From Prorocentrum cordatum (taxonomy: Eukaryota; Sar; Dinophyceae; Prorocentrales; Prorocentraceae), in the NCBI GenBank assembly GCA_963575745.1, contig CAUYUJ010016062.1, forward strand, positions 1 to 64,000: a stretch of 64,000 nucleotides of DNA. Direction: 5' to 3'. A program made the position numbers and the translations under genes. Shown one piece after another: positions 11,221 through 21,412 of this stretch. Each line of letters begins with the position of its first letter. Position 1 is the stretch's first letter. The notes below the pieces were generated by a model that was not told the origin of the DNA, did no database searches, and was given only the letters and a program-made list of their open reading frames with translations.

Positions 11221-11289
11221 TAAACCTTGGCAGGTCTTAGCAGCATTTCCATTCCCCTCCGTTTGGGCAACTGGAAGAAATGGGCCGCC

Positions 11290-11476
11290 ACCAATGGATA
11301 GACGCCCCCCGCCAGTCAAGCCGCGCCGAGGGTGCGACGGCGCCCGGGGGATGGGCAGATAGACGGACAGAAGATGCGCAGACGTATCGGTGCGACGGCG
11401 CCTGGGGGGATAGATGTAGATACATGGATACGCCGCGCCAGCCAAGCAAAGCCGACGGTGCGGCGGCGAACGCTTT
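11290..11476. repeat. Family Z tandem pair
   Basis: Two diverged units about 125 bp apart share ACGCC...CGCCAGYCAAG then GACGGTGCGRCGGCG. GGTGCGACGGCGCCYGGGGG also occurs twice inside. Confidence 0.6.
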
Positions 11477-11639
11477 TTGAATATTGACCAGAACGGAGAT
11501 CAATACAGGGGGAAACCCCTTATTATAGCTCCCTACCTAGGCTCTGCCAAGAGGGTTCTTATCCTGTATCTTAAAGGGGCCGGGCAATGGAACGCACCCC
11601 GGGCGGTTCCCCCGGCATCCTCCCCGCGGTTCCCCCAGT

Positions 11640-11985
11640 TACGTCTCCTTAGCTTAGCGTTGCTGAGCTCATCTTATCTTAGCTTATTTCATCTTAGCTA
11701 AGCGTAGCTTCGCTTCATCTTAGCTCAGGTTTATCTTAGCTCTTAGCTTAGCTGACCTTCATCTTAGCGTCGCTGAGCTTTAGCATAGCATAGCATAGCA
11801 GAGCACAGCATAGCGTAGCATAGCGCAGCACAACATATCATAGCATAGCCCAGCATAGCATAGCATAGCGCAGCATAACATAGCATAGCTTATCATAGCA
11901 TAGCATAGCGCAGCATAGCATAGCATAGCATAGCATAGCATAGCGCAGCATAGCATGGCATGGCATGGCATGGCATAGCAACGAA
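11640..11985. repeat. CTTAGC then ATAGC pentanucleotide arrays
   Basis: 11,640-11,775 is an irregular CTTAGCTTATCTTAGC region. 11,778-11,985 is a TAGCA pentanucleotide array with GCAGC and ACAGC variants. It is followed at once by the conserved block at 11,986. Confidence 0.9.
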
Positions 11986-12040
11986 TGCTGCTTTCCTAGG
12001 GGCTCCAACTTCTAGGTAGGGTCGCACGGGGGAAACTATA
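11986..12040 (-). repeat. Conserved 50-bp block bordering an array, copy 1
   Basis: AATGCTGCTTTCCTAGGGGC followed by TCCAACTTCTAGGTAGGGTC. The same block borders the TTTAGCTTAGC arrays at 25,395 and 26,762. Read on the minus strand it precedes the simple array, as expected for a retroelement 3' end with a variable simple-repeat tail. That interpretation is inferred. Confidence 0.6.
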
Positions 12041-12041
12041 C

Positions 12042-12408
12042 ATGTGTGTTTGTAGTTGTGCATATGTGCGTAGGCGTACATGTGTGCATGCAGGCATGCA
12101 TTCATACGTGTATGTATGGTTACGTGCGTACATGCATGTATGCATGTGTGCATGCATGTGTCTGGATGTATGTCCATATGTACGTATGTATGAATACATG
12201 TGTGTACGCGTGCTTGTATGCATACATGTATATAGATATATCAATGGTCATGTATGTATGTAGGCATGTGTGTACCCCTGTATGTATACGTGTATGTGTG
12301 TTTGCCTGCATGCGTATATGCCTGTCTTTCTGTCTGTCTGTCTGTCTGCCTGTCTGTCTGTCTGTCTGTCTGTCTGTCTGCCTGTCTGTCTGTCTGTAGG
12401 TATGCATG
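12042..12408. repeat. TATG-type and TGTC tetranucleotide arrays
   Basis: 12,042-12,320 resembles the 7.9-8.9 kb TATG array. 12,326-12,408 is a purer TGTC repeat. Confidence 0.93.
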
Positions 12409-12606
12409 TCTGTATGAATGTGTTTGTGTTTGTTGCTTCGCGTGCATGCATGCGTGTAGGTTCTTTCTGCATGCGGGCGTCAACCACCGCTTCGCACTAT
12501 GAGGCCGCTGCCTCTTCCCCAGACGCAGCCGCGCCGTCTTGGAGCAGGCCCCGCGGCCTGGAGCGCACGGGGCTCGCGCAGCAGTCGCGAGGGGGGAGGG
12601 AGAAAC

Positions 12607-12795
12607 TGTACAGTTGGGGCGTTGACCTAAGGAACCCTGAATAAAGAACGGGGCCCCTTTCTCCCATAAGTTGCACTTCGATCTCCCATGGAACACCTCA
12701 GGAAAACAGAAGGCAAACTGTCGAACAATCAAGGAACACCGAGCCCCTCCCCAACGAAAAAGGTTCCTTCTCCAGGGCCCCGGCTGTACCCCGCG
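12607..12795. mobile_element. Family F inverted-repeat element, copy 1
   Basis: Begins CTGTACAGTTGGGGCGTTGA and ends GCCCCGGCTGTACC, giving imperfect TIRs of about 30 bp. Internal marks are CCTAAGGAACCCTGAATAAA and CAAGGAACACCGAGCCCCTC. Related copies are at 17,088, 22,598, 27,489, 44,119 and 50,620. Confidence 0.7.
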
Positions 12796-13224
12796 AGGGC
12801 CCCCGGGAGGGCAAGGTCCTGTCTGGGACCGCGTGTGACCCGACTCCGCTGGACCTCCCAGGAGCTCACGAGCGCGGCGACGGCTGCGCAACTGGCAGCC
12901 CCCAGTGGGGTACGAGGCCAAGGGGCAGGAGACGCCAGGAGGAAGGAGGACGGCGGGGGCGGGAGGGGGGAGGAGCGGGAGGGCAAGACAAGACAAGACC
13001 ACTCGTGCGCCATCTGTTCGTGTCTTGAGATCCCTGGGCCACATTGACCACCTCGAGCGGTCGAGATTGCACGGGTTGACTGTCCCTGTGTGGCGCATGG
13101 AAAACGCCTACCAGCGCCCTCGCTATGAGACACCTGTGGCCAAAGGAGGGAAGGCCCACGGGGGACACCTCTAAACCGCCCACCAGAAGCACCAGTCCCC
13201 CACTCAGCAAATGGTGGCGAGTCG
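12796..13224. other. No gene recognised
   Basis: GC-rich; short open frames on both strands without domain features. Confidence 0.5.
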
Positions 13225-13317
13225 TGCAGGAGGATGAGGAGGAGGAGGAGGAGGAGGAGGAGGAGGAGGAAGAGGAGGGGGAGGAGGAGGAGAGAAGGAG
13301 TAGGAGGAGGAGGAGAA
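13225..13317. repeat. GAG trinucleotide tract
   Basis: Polypurine GAG repeat on the plus strand. It faces the TCC tract that starts at 13,505, so the two could pair. Confidence 0.95.
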
Positions 13318-13504
13318 ATTGGACCCCGCGAGGACCCCCCGAGACTCCGCCCCCCTGGGGGATGTCCCTGATCTTCTGCATGGGCGCCCCGCCGCGGTCA
13401 GCGCCCGGGCGCGCGTGCGTGCGCAGGCGCTGGACGGGGGGGGGGAGCAGAAAGGAAGCGCCACCAGGCTCCCCCTCCTCCGGGCAAGGATGCGCATGCT
13501 CTGC

Positions 13505-13768
13505 ACTCCTTCCTCCTCCTCCTCCTCTTCCTGGTCCTACTCCTGTTCCCCCTCCTCCTCCTCCGCCTCCTGTCACTCCTCCTGCTTCTCCTCCTCCTCC
13601 TCCTCCTCCTCCTCCTCCTCCTCGCCACTCTCCTCCTGCTCCTTTCCTCCTCTCCTCGTTCCTGCTAGTTCCTCCTCTTTCCTCCTTCTCCGCCTCGCGC
13701 CTCCTTCTCCTCTCCTCCTCCTCCTCCTCCTCCTCCTCCTCCTCCTCCTCCTCCTCCTCCTCGCTCCT
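13505..13768. repeat. TCC trinucleotide tract
   Basis: About 260 bp of interrupted TCC/CTC, longest pure run at about 13,705-13,765. Followed at 13,770-13,875 by a segment (GGTACCAGTACC, GGTGCGTTTTGACCAGA) related to family H. Confidence 0.95.
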
Positions 13769-13954
13769 GGGAAACCAGAAGGTACCAGTACCACTACTCC
13801 CCAGGCCCCTCCCAGGGTGCGTTTTGACCAGACTTTCGAGGCGGAGCGACGAGGGCCTCCCCGAAGGCCCGAGAGGGATAAGCGAGGGGAGGACAGCGGT
13901 GTGGGCACCTTGTCCTCCTCGCTTCCCACCTCCCCAGACATCCGGCTGCTCCAA

Positions 13955-14041
13955 CTCCTCCTCCTCCTCCTCCTCTCCCTCCTCCTCCTCCTCCTCCTCC
14001 TCCTCCTCCTCCTCCTCCTCCTCCTCCTCCTCCTCCCCCAC
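13955..14041. repeat. TCC trinucleotide tract
   Basis: Nearly pure CTC run. Confidence 0.95.
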
Positions 14042-14183
14042 TTCACTAGGACAAGCCTGTTGTCCCGAGTCCTTCTTAACGGTCCCTGGGCCTGGCGAGG
14101 GCCCCCGGAGGCCGAAAGCAGCCCAATGCCGCCCGCTCCAATGTGTGCTGGAGCGTCGGATCTCTTGGTCTTCCTCGCTTCTC

Positions 14184-14365
14184 AGCGGCGAGCCTGGGGG
14201 GGAAGTGAGACAGGTCGGGTCCTCTCAGAAGGGTCGGAAGTCCACCGGTCTTCTGAGTTCTCCAAGCCCTCCCCGAAGACACAGACACCCTCTCAAAGGC
14301 GCAAGGGTTTCTGAGAGGTCCCGCCGCCCTTCGAGAAGGCAATCTCATTCTCTCGTTCAGGGCTT
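14184..14365. mobile_element. Family B MITE-like element, copy
   Basis: Left end AGCGGCGAGCCTGGGGGGGA then AGTGAGA is typical. The interior has CTTCTGAGTTCTCC and GAGAGGTCCCGCCGCC. The right end is eroded. Confidence 0.65.
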
Positions 14366-14599
14366 GACTTCTGCCGTCCGTCGACTCGCGCTGGAGCCAC
14401 GATTTGATCCACCTGTCCCTGAAGATCTTTGGGGTTACCACCTGGAATTACCTGGGCTTCCTCGGATTTCCCTGGATCTACTTCGGTGCATCTGCATTCA
14501 CATCCACTTCCCTTACTTGATCGACGAAAATCGATTGGCGAAGGGTAGTCAAACCCACAGGGATCCTGAGAAGTCCCGCAGCCTTTTCGAAAGGCCTTC

Positions 14600-14840
14600 C
14601 CATCCTCCCCCTCCTCCTCCTCCTCCTCGTCCTCGTTCTCCTTCCCCCTCCCCCTCCTCCTCCTCCTCCTCCTCCTCCTCCTGCTCCTCCTCCTCCTCCT
14701 CCTGCCCCTCCTTCCCTCCTCCTTCTCCCTCCTCCTCCTTCCCTCCTCCTCCCCCTCGTCCTCCTTCCCTCCTCCTCCTCTTCCTCCTTCCCCCCCCTCC
14801 TCCTCTTCTCCTCCTCCTCCTTCCCGCCTCCTCCCCCCTG
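14600..14840. repeat. TCC/CCT tract
   Basis: 240 bp of interrupted CCT repeats. Its lower strand gives long Gly/Arg/Glu frames that are not genes. Confidence 0.93.
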
Positions 14841-14997
14841 TCGTTTCCCCCCCTCGCTCGCCGCCGAGCTCCCCTCCGCCCTCTCCCGGCGGCCAGCCGG
14901 CCAGCTCCGGGGGGCGGCGGGCGCCTCCCCCGCGCCCCCCCCCCCACAGGGAGCGACGATCCAAAAGGGGTCCTGTTGAGGGGGCCGAGGGACCCAT

Positions 14998-15528
14998 CCA
15001 CACACACACACACACACGCCCATACACACACACACACCCACACCCACATCCACACCCACACCCACACCCACACCCACACCCACACCCACACCCACACCCA
15101 CACACACACAACACCACACACACACCACACACACACACACACACGCACACACACACACACACCCACACACCCACACACCCACACACACACCCACACCCAC
15201 ACCCACACCCACACCCACACCAACACCCACACCACACCCACACCACACCCACACACACACCCACACCCACACCCACACACACACCCACACACACACACCC
15301 ACACGCACACGCACGCACACGCACGCGCACACGCACACGCACACGCACACACGCACACACACACCCACACCACACCCACACCCACACCACACCCACACCC
15401 ACACACGCACACACAACACACACACACCCACACCCCCCACACACACATACACCCACACCCACACCCACACCCACACCCACACCCACACCCCACGCACACG
15501 CACACGCACACGCACACACACACACACC

Positions 15529-15561
<33 letters not shown>

Positions 15562-15712
15562 ACGCACACGCACACGCACACGCACACGCACACGCACACG
15601 CACACGCACACGCACACACACACACACACACCACACACACACACCACACACACACAAACACACGCGCACACACACACACACGCACGCACGCACATACACA
15701 CACAGACATAAA
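14998..15712. repeat. AC dinucleotide and CACACC tract
   Basis: About 715 bp of CA repeats alternating with CACACC and CACACG blocks. A nominal 873-residue frame over this stretch (Thr-His repeats) and the opposite Val-Cys frames are artefacts. CG-containing alternation is Z-DNA-prone. Confidence 0.97.
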
Positions 15713-15859
15713 CACAACTTCCAGGACCCCCCCCCGAGTTGTTTAAATTGCATTGTGGACTCTCCGTCTTGACCTCCACCTCCACTATTGTCCCATTTTC
15801 TCTGCGGGATCGACAATGAATTGCGTCATGTATGTCTTGTTCCTCATGCGTCTCACACG

Positions 15860-15990
15860 AGGTGGCGCAGCGATCGTACGCGGTGGCTTACGCGGGCCGC
15901 CAGCGCAGCAGGCTGCATTGGCGACAAGGGCGCTCACGCGCGAGCCCAAGCGGGCACCTTACGCTCCAATGTCGGCGCAATCGGACCCCT
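15860..15990. repeat. Family X dispersed repeat, copy 2
   Basis: Matches 6,020-6,085 over GCGGTGGCTKACSCGGGCCG and the following GCTGCAT block. Short and diverged. Confidence 0.4.
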
Positions 15991-16171
15991 TCTTGGTGCG
16001 TCGCTCATCAGCCCGAGAGACGTGAAGCTCGGGTTCGGCCGACTCAAGGTGGTCTGACAGGACCACCGTGAAAATGACGGGACCCAGGCTGAACTTTGAC
16101 GCGGGATCCGGCTGCCAACATCCCACGAAAACGGGACCGTCATAATCCAGGGCGCGCTCGTCAAAAAACGT

Positions 16172-16344
16172 TGGGCGTGGCTTAGTGGGGGGGTCATAAA
16201 TGGGGGGGTCAGAAACGGTCCCCTTTCGTGCCCCTTTCGGGCCCCTCTGGAGCCCTAGGGGGCTCGTTTAGGTACCGTTTGGGTACCTTTTCGGACCACC
16301 CGCGACACCCCCCCATTTATGACCCCTCCATTACGCAACGCCCC
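16172..16344. mobile_element. Family E MITE-like element, copy 1
   Basis: A 173-bp unit with TIRs of about 38 bp: the left end reads TGGGCGTGGCTTAGTGGGGG then GGTCATAAATGGGGGGG, and the right end is its complement. Direct 8-bp repeats AAAAACGT flank it (16,164-16,171 and 16,345-16,352), the expected footprint of DNA-transposon insertion. The interior repeats GGTACCGTTTGGGTACC. Confidence 0.9.
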
Positions 16345-16427
16345 AAAAACGTCGGCATACTAGAATTCCGGCGTACTCGACGAGTACGGTGCCCCGACGA
16401 GGAGGCAAATCCCAACTGGCATGAACA

Positions 16428-16540
16428 GAAACCTTCGACGGCCCGCGCGGATCTCTTGGATCTGCGCGGGGAGCCCCCTTCCTGGCGCGCGGGGCGCGCC
16501 AGGGGGCGTCGCCAGAGGCCGCGGGGGGCCGGCGTCGACG
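16428..16540. repeat. Family I segment, copy 1
   Basis: GCGCGGATCTCTTGGATCTG, then CGCGGGGAGCC and CTGGCGCGCGGGGCGCGCCA. Matches the left part of the family I element at 38,625. Confidence 0.65.
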
Positions 16541-16683
16541 CATGTTGACGAGCGCGTCCTGGATCTTGACGGTCCCGTTCTCGTGGGATGTTGGCGACGG
16601 GAGCCCGCGTCGGAAATTTCGGGTCGGCTCTCGTCCATCTCGTGATGGCCCCGCCAGGCCAACTCGAGCCCCCCGAACCCGAG

Positions 16684-17087
16684 TCTCACCCATCGGTCGG
16701 AAGAGGCAGCTGCAAACAGGAAGCAGGAAGGCGCTGAACATAGATCGGGTGTCCGCCCGCCCCCGCAGAGAGGACGAGAAAAAGGCAAAGCCACTCGATG
16801 CTTGAAGCAGGAGGGCGCCTGAAATAGAATGGAATCTGGGAGATCAAAAGTAAACTACACCAAAGAAAAACCCAAATTAGTGGATGGTTGAAAAGATCGA
16901 CCCGAAACCCGGGAGCCCGGGAACCCAGAACCCACCGAAATCGGCCCAAAACCAATAACCGGGAACCCGGGAACCCGGAGCTGGGAACCTGGGAACCCGG
17001 CCTGCCACCAAAGTCGGCGGGAAACTTTCGCCAAATCTCTCAACCTCCGCTAGGACCCCCTCATTGCAAGCACTGGTTGGGGAAAGC
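16684..17087. other. No gene; short CGGGAACCCG array
   Basis: 16,905-17,002 holds about seven imperfect copies of the near-palindromic 10-mer CGGGAACCCG. The rest shows nothing recognisable. Confidence 0.6.
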
Positions 17088-17268
17088 CTACAGTCGGGCT
17101 GCTGAAATAAGGAACGCTAAATAAGGAACGACGCCCCTCTGTCGCTTCAACAAAGCCTGGGTGCACGAGCAGGGCTAGAGGAACAACCACGGAAGGACGT
17201 AAGGAACATCGAGGCCCCTTCCGAATCCAAACTGTTGCTTATTTCTGCGACTTGGCTGTACATTCAAG
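17088..17268. mobile_element. Family F element, copy
   Basis: Left CTACAGTCGGGCTGCTGAAA, right end in reverse complement GAATGTACAGCCAAGTCGCA. Internal GCCTGGGTGCACGA and CCACGGAAGGACGTAAGG are shared with 22,598-22,716. Confidence 0.65.
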
Positions 17269-17300
17269 GACCGATGGGCACGTCTCCCCGACAGCAACAA

Positions 17301-17462
17301 TCGGGTCGGGCGAAAGGGGGGGATAGCAAAGGGGGGGAGGGAGAATCCGCTCACGTGTAGCTGATTTTCCCGGCGCCTCCCGGCGCCAGAGGCGGCCATG
17401 TATCGGGGGATGGGCCCCTCGGTGGGGCCGACACCGGCTGCCTGCAGCAGACTTCGTAACTA
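17301..17462. mobile_element. Family G MITE-like element, right-truncated
   Basis: Starts TCGGGTCGGGCGAAAGGGGG and carries the family core (GTAGCTGATTTTCCCGGCGC, GGATGGGCCCCTCGG). It stops at CTTCGTAAC without the right TIR, exactly where family S begins. Confidence 0.85.
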
Positions 17463-17640
17463 AAACAGGGCTAGGATCGGGATAAATCGCTCCAGAGCGT
17501 TCCGGAGCGCTCTCAGAGCGCTCCGAAACGCTCTGGAGCGGCCGCGGCGCCCGATGCATCCTCCAAACCCGCCGATTCCCAAAGATTTCGAGTCATCCCG
17601 ATCCGATTTTGTCCCGATCTTCGCGTCGTTTTACGTAAAA
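17461..17640 (+). repeat. Family S repeat with 53-bp hairpin, copy 1
   Basis: Begins TAAAACAGGGCTAGGATCGG. A hairpin at 17,488-17,540 has 26-bp arms with one mismatch around a single-base loop (CGCTCCAGAGCG...CGCTCTGGAGCG). A conserved GATTTCGAGT, CCCGATCCGAT, GTCCCGATC tail follows. Copies: 32,573 (same strand), 36,040 and 50,330 (inverted). Confidence 0.85.
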
Positions 17641-17782
17641 CGTGGATTGGTGAAAACGACCTCGGGCCCAAACCTGGCGGGCGCAGGCCTGGAAAACTAC
17701 GGCCGCGGCGCTGTCTCGAACACCGAAAAAACGGACAATTCACGAATCGACGTGTCAGGGTAGGAAGGCTGTCCACCCCCGA
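17635..17782. mobile_element. Family D MITE-like element, diverged copy 1
   Basis: Carries the family core AAAACGACCTCGGGCCC and AATCGACGTGTCAGGGTAGG and the right end GTCCACCCCCGA. The left TIR is missing or replaced by the end of family S. Confidence 0.7.
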
Positions 17783-17818
17783 TTCCCCAATTCCCCCCTC
17801 TCGTCCGGCCCGCAACAA

Positions 17819-17990
17819 GGGCGAGGCTTAGTGGGGGGGTCACAACTGGGGGGGTCAGAAACGGTCCCCTTTCGTGCCCCTTTCGGGCCCCTCTGGACCC
17901 CCAGGGGGCTCGTTTAGGTACCGTTTGGGTACCTTTTCGGACCACCCTCACCAACCCCCCATTTATGACCCCTCCATTACGCAACGCCCA
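17819..17990. mobile_element. Family E MITE-like element, copy 2
   Basis: About 90% identical to copy 1 across TIRs and core. A 15-bp direct repeat, GCAACAAGGGCGAGG, lies at 17,812-17,826 and 17,992-18,006. It overlaps the left terminus, so the true duplication may be shorter. Confidence 0.88.
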
Positions 17991-18161
17991 AGCAACAAGG
18001 GCGAGGAGGCCCGCCGGGGGCGCCCGCGCCGCGGGGGCGAGGCGAGGCGCCCGGGGCTCGACCCCCCCTCGCGGGAGGGCCGGGGCGCGCGGCGAGCGGC
18101 GCGCTCGCCCCCCTCCCTGGCGGCTCGGCCGGAGGGCGGCCCGCGGTGCGGCGAGCACAGG

Positions 18162-18165
18162 CGCC

Positions 18166-18238
<73 letters not shown>

Positions 18239-18640
18239 TGCCGCAACCGCCGTCGCCGTCACCGCCGTCGTCGTCGTCGTCGTCGTCAACGTCGTCGTCG
18301 TGGATCATCGATCGGCGGCCGTCCGTCGCAATCGTCGGGATTACTCGTCGTCGGTCGTGGACGTCGTTGGTGGTAATCAGCCGTCACCGGTCGTCGTCGT
18401 CGTCGCTCGTCGAACGTCGGTCGTAATTCCTCGTCGTCGTCGTCGTCGCTCGTCGAAGGTCGGTCGAAATTCCTCGTCGTCGGTTGTGAGCAGTCGTCGT
18501 CGGTCGTAGCCGTCGTTGGTCGCACGCAGCCGTCATCGGTCGTCGTCGCTGTCGTCGGCGTCGATCGGAGTCGTCGTCGGGCGTCGTCGCTGTTGGAAGT
18601 CGTCGTCGTCGTCGTCGTCGTCGTCGCGTCCGAGGTCCGT
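18162..18640. repeat. GTC trinucleotide tracts
   Basis: Near-pure GTC at 18,162-18,238 and 18,265-18,300, then an interrupted GTCGTC landscape to 18,640. Frames reading poly-Val, poly-Ser, poly-Asp or poly-Thr are artefacts. Confidence 0.95.
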
Positions 18641-18834
18641 GCGTCCCTGCAGGCTCGGCCGAGGAGCGGCCGGCGCTGGCACAGGAACTCCTGCCGCCTC
18701 CGCCTCGTGCTCCCTTTCCTCCCCGCTCCACTTGGCCCTCCTCTTCCTCCGCCGCGTCCTCGTCCTCGTCCGCGTCCGAGTCCTCGTCCTCCTCCGCGTC
18801 CCCATGAGCGGATTGTTGACTTCGCCAACATCGT

Positions 18835-19395
18835 CGTCCTCCTCCTCACCCTCCTCCTCTTCCTCCTCTCCTCCCCCCCTCCTCCTCCACCTCCTCCCCC
18901 TCCTCCTCCTCCTCCTCCTCCTCCTCCTCTTCTTCTTCTTCTTCTTCGTCTTATTATTCTTCTTCTTATTATTATTATTCTTCTTCTGCTTCTTCTTCTT
19001 CTTCTTATTATTATTATTCTTATTATTATTCTTCTTATTATTATTCTTCGTCTTATTATTCTTATTAGTATTCTTCTTCTTATTATTATTTTTAATCTTC
19101 TTATTCTTCTTATTCTTCTTCTTCTTCTTAGTATTCTTCTTCTTATTCTTCTTCTTCTGCTTCTTCTTCGTCTTCTTCGTCTTCTTCTTCTTCTTCTTCT
19201 TCTTATTATTATTCTTATTATTCTTCTTCTTATTCGTCTTCGTATTCTTCTTCTTCTTCTTCTTCCTCTTCCTCTTCCTCCTCCTCCTCCTCCTCCTCCT
19301 CCCTCCTCCTCCTCCTCCTTCCTCCTCCTCCTCCTCCCCCTTCTCCTCTTCCTCCTCCTCCTCCTTCCCCCTCCTCTCCCCTCTTCCCCCCCCCT
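18835..19395. repeat. Compound TCC, TTC/TTA and TCC tract
   Basis: TCC repeats at 18,835-18,930 grade into about 330 bp of mixed TTC and TTA triplets (18,930-19,262) and back to TCC. The plus strand is almost purine-free apart from A in TTA. It is by far the most AT-rich part of an otherwise GC-rich region. Confidence 0.96.
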
Positions 19396-19839
19396 CCTCC
19401 CACCCTGCCGCAGATGCCGCAGATGCCGCCCCCTACCCGCACAATCCACATGCAACGGCACTCTCAAAACGTCGCCAGGCGACTTGGTAGCACACCCGAG
19501 CCCGTGGCCCTAATGCCGTCGCGAGGCGTGAATCACGTCGCGTTCCCGCATTTCGCCCCTCCAACAAAGAAGCGAAGGGCGAGAGAGCCTTCTCCTCCCC
19601 GTCCCCCCCTTCTCATTCATCGTTCGTTTCTTCTCTCAACCTTCTCGCTCGCTCGCTCTTCCACTCGGGAAGACTGCAACGCAGAGAAAGGGACGACGCC
19701 AGCAAGATAGCAGAGATCCCATGTGCGCGGAAAGCAGCGTGAGGGCCTATTGGACTGTAGTAGGCAGCGTCCCAGGAGAGCTTCACCTGCATCGAAGCCG
19801 ACTGCCTGGGGGACAGACTGACAACTCTTCAACTCGCCT
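19396..19839. other. No gene recognised
   Basis: CCGCAGATG is repeated at the start; the remainder is mixed sequence with no domain or repeat that I recognise. Confidence 0.5.
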
Positions 19840-19900
19840 AGGGAATCGTCATGAAAGCTCGCACCATCTTCACGATCAAGATTGAAAGGGGGTCTAGTTA

Positions 19901-20018
19901 GTGTTTGGACGTGGATTCCCCGTGCATGCTTCGGTTTCGTGCGTGATGTTTTGCAACATGATTCAAGATGCTCCTCGGCGGTCCTCGCCGAGATACAACT
20001 GCACACGTCCGAGCGATG
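19901..20018. mobile_element. Family K element, copy 2
   Basis: Left end eroded (GTTTGGACGTGGATTCCCCG); right end ACGTCCGAGCGATG intact; core GATGCTCCTCGGCGGTCCTC present. Confidence 0.8.
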
Positions 20019-20207
20019 CCAAGACATTTGAACAAGGACGGGACAGGAAGGAGCAAGGGAGGCGACGTCCCTCTTGCGAAGATCCTCAGAGCGTACGCGA
20101 ACGTGCGCTCCCCGATCCTTCTCCCGGGACCACGTGTGAACATTCGGAGCACCATCTTCACGATGAGGACCGAGAGCGGGTCGAGCTGGTGAGAGGGGAG
20201 ATCCTCG

Positions 20208-20317
20208 CCGTCGCTCAGACGTCCGTTCCCTGTGCGCTTGTCGGCTTCGTGCGTACCTTCGTTGTTTCAAGCATGGTCCAGGATGCTCCTCGGCGGTCCT
20301 CGCCAGCAGCAGATGCC
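20208..20317. mobile_element. Family K element, copy 3
   Basis: Left end CGTCGCTCAGACGTCCG; core GATGCTCCTCGGCGGTCCTC; right TIR lost after CGCCAGCAGCAGATGCC. Confidence 0.75.
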
Positions 20318-20726
20318 ACGGTTGGAAACAGGTGCGGGGCAGGGAGGAGAGCTGGAGGCGACGTCCCGCTTGCGAGGGTCCTCGGGGAATGTGCTGACGC
20401 GAACGCGTGCTTGTCCACCGACGCCGTTCACTGCGACGTAGGCAGGACCATGTGGAACACCATCAGGATCGAGAGGGGGTCGAGTGGGTGAGAGGGGAGA
20501 AACCAGGTACGGGGCAGGAAGGGCCGAAGGGGGAGAGAATAGGTACGGGGCAAGAAGGAGAGCTGGAGGCGACTTCCCTCTTGCGAAGATCCTCAGAACG
20601 TGTGCTTGCGCAAACGAGTGCGTGTCAATCGGCGCCCCTCACTACGACGCAGGCAGGACCATTTGGCACACCATCTTCATGATAAGGATCGACAGGGGGG
20701 TCAAGTGGATGAGGGGGGAGCGAATA

Positions 20727-20905
20727 CAGCAGGAGCTCGACCACAAGAAACCTTAAAAAAGAAACCCAACCCTGAGACTCAGAACGTCCACTGACTTTTG
20801 GTGTGGCAACGTCACGCTTTCCACAGCAAAACCATCGAAACCCAAGAAACCCAGGGCACCCATGAGGCAAGCAGGGTGTTTCTTGGCATGAGTCTCCACT
20901 GTAAG
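20727..20905 (+). repeat. Family U dispersed repeat, copy 2
   Basis: Inverted relative to 7,215-7,402. Runs from GAGCTCGACCACAAGAAACC to GTTTCTTGGCATGAGTCTCC. Confidence 0.75.
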
Positions 20906-21050
20906 TACGGGGCACGAAGGAACAAGGGAGGCGACTTCCGTCTCGCGAAGATCCTCAGGGAGTGTGCTGGCGCGAACGTGTGCTTGTCAACTGGCGCCCT
21001 CTTCACTGCGACGCAAGCAGCCAAATGAGGGCAGCCACAAGATGCGTGTT

Positions 21051-21185
21051 TGAAGGAGCCCTGGGACACACAAACAAATAGATACAAATAACAGGATTCC
21101 CCATATTTCCCCATATGTTCTGGGTGTTTGTCTTCCCCCCACTTCCCATATTTTGCCATATTTTCTCGGGAATCGACGATTCATA
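21051..21185 (+). repeat. Family L AT-rich repeat, copy 1
   Basis: TGAAGGAGCCCTGGGACACA, then CAAATAACAGGATT, CCCATATTTCCCCATAT and GGAATCGACGATT. Shared with 23,811 and 30,303. Confidence 0.8.
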
Positions 21186-21412
21186 TTCATTGTCGCCGGT
21201 GGGGGACGCCTGCCTCAGGGCGGCTGCAAAGTTCATCCCCTACCGCTGCACGCCAGGGCATAAACTTTCCAACCGCCCTGAGACAGGCTCCCCGGGTAAT
21301 GAAAAAAACAGACAGGGCAGTTTGGAATACATAGGACTTTTTTGGCATGGGATTTTTAGTACATGATTAACTTATGAACACATTTTGTGCATGAGCTCAT
21401 CGTTGTTTTTAA

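Larger units (their letters stand above)
16028..16683. mobile_element. Long inverted-repeat pair with nested elements
   Basis: Arms 16,028-16,163 and 16,545-16,683 are inverted copies at roughly 75% identity. The clearest shared block is GACGGTCCCGTTYTCGTGGG followed by ATGTTGGC on the right arm. The spacer holds family E copy 1 and a family I segment, so the pair looks like an older inverted-repeat element invaded by younger ones. Confidence 0.75.
19840..21020 (+). repeat. Family V local repeat cluster
   Basis: Four diverged units near 20,030, 20,330, 20,525 and 20,905 share GGGGCARGAAGGAG, GGCGACKTCCCTCTTGCGAA, GATCCTCAG and ACCATCTTCACGATSAGGA. Family K copies 2 and 3 and family U copy 2 sit between units. 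Confidence 0.75.

Noticed and set aside
13125-15746. 873-codon open frame on the plus strand and 400-500 codon frames opposite
   Set aside because: Translation is His/Thr, Pro/Ser or Cys/Val repeats produced by AC and TCC tracts. No domain, and all frames are open at once.
18286-19513. Overlapping frames of 300-390 codons on both strands
   Set aside because: Poly-Val/Ser/Leu/Phe/Ile and Arg/Asp from GTC, TCC and TTC/TTA triplets.
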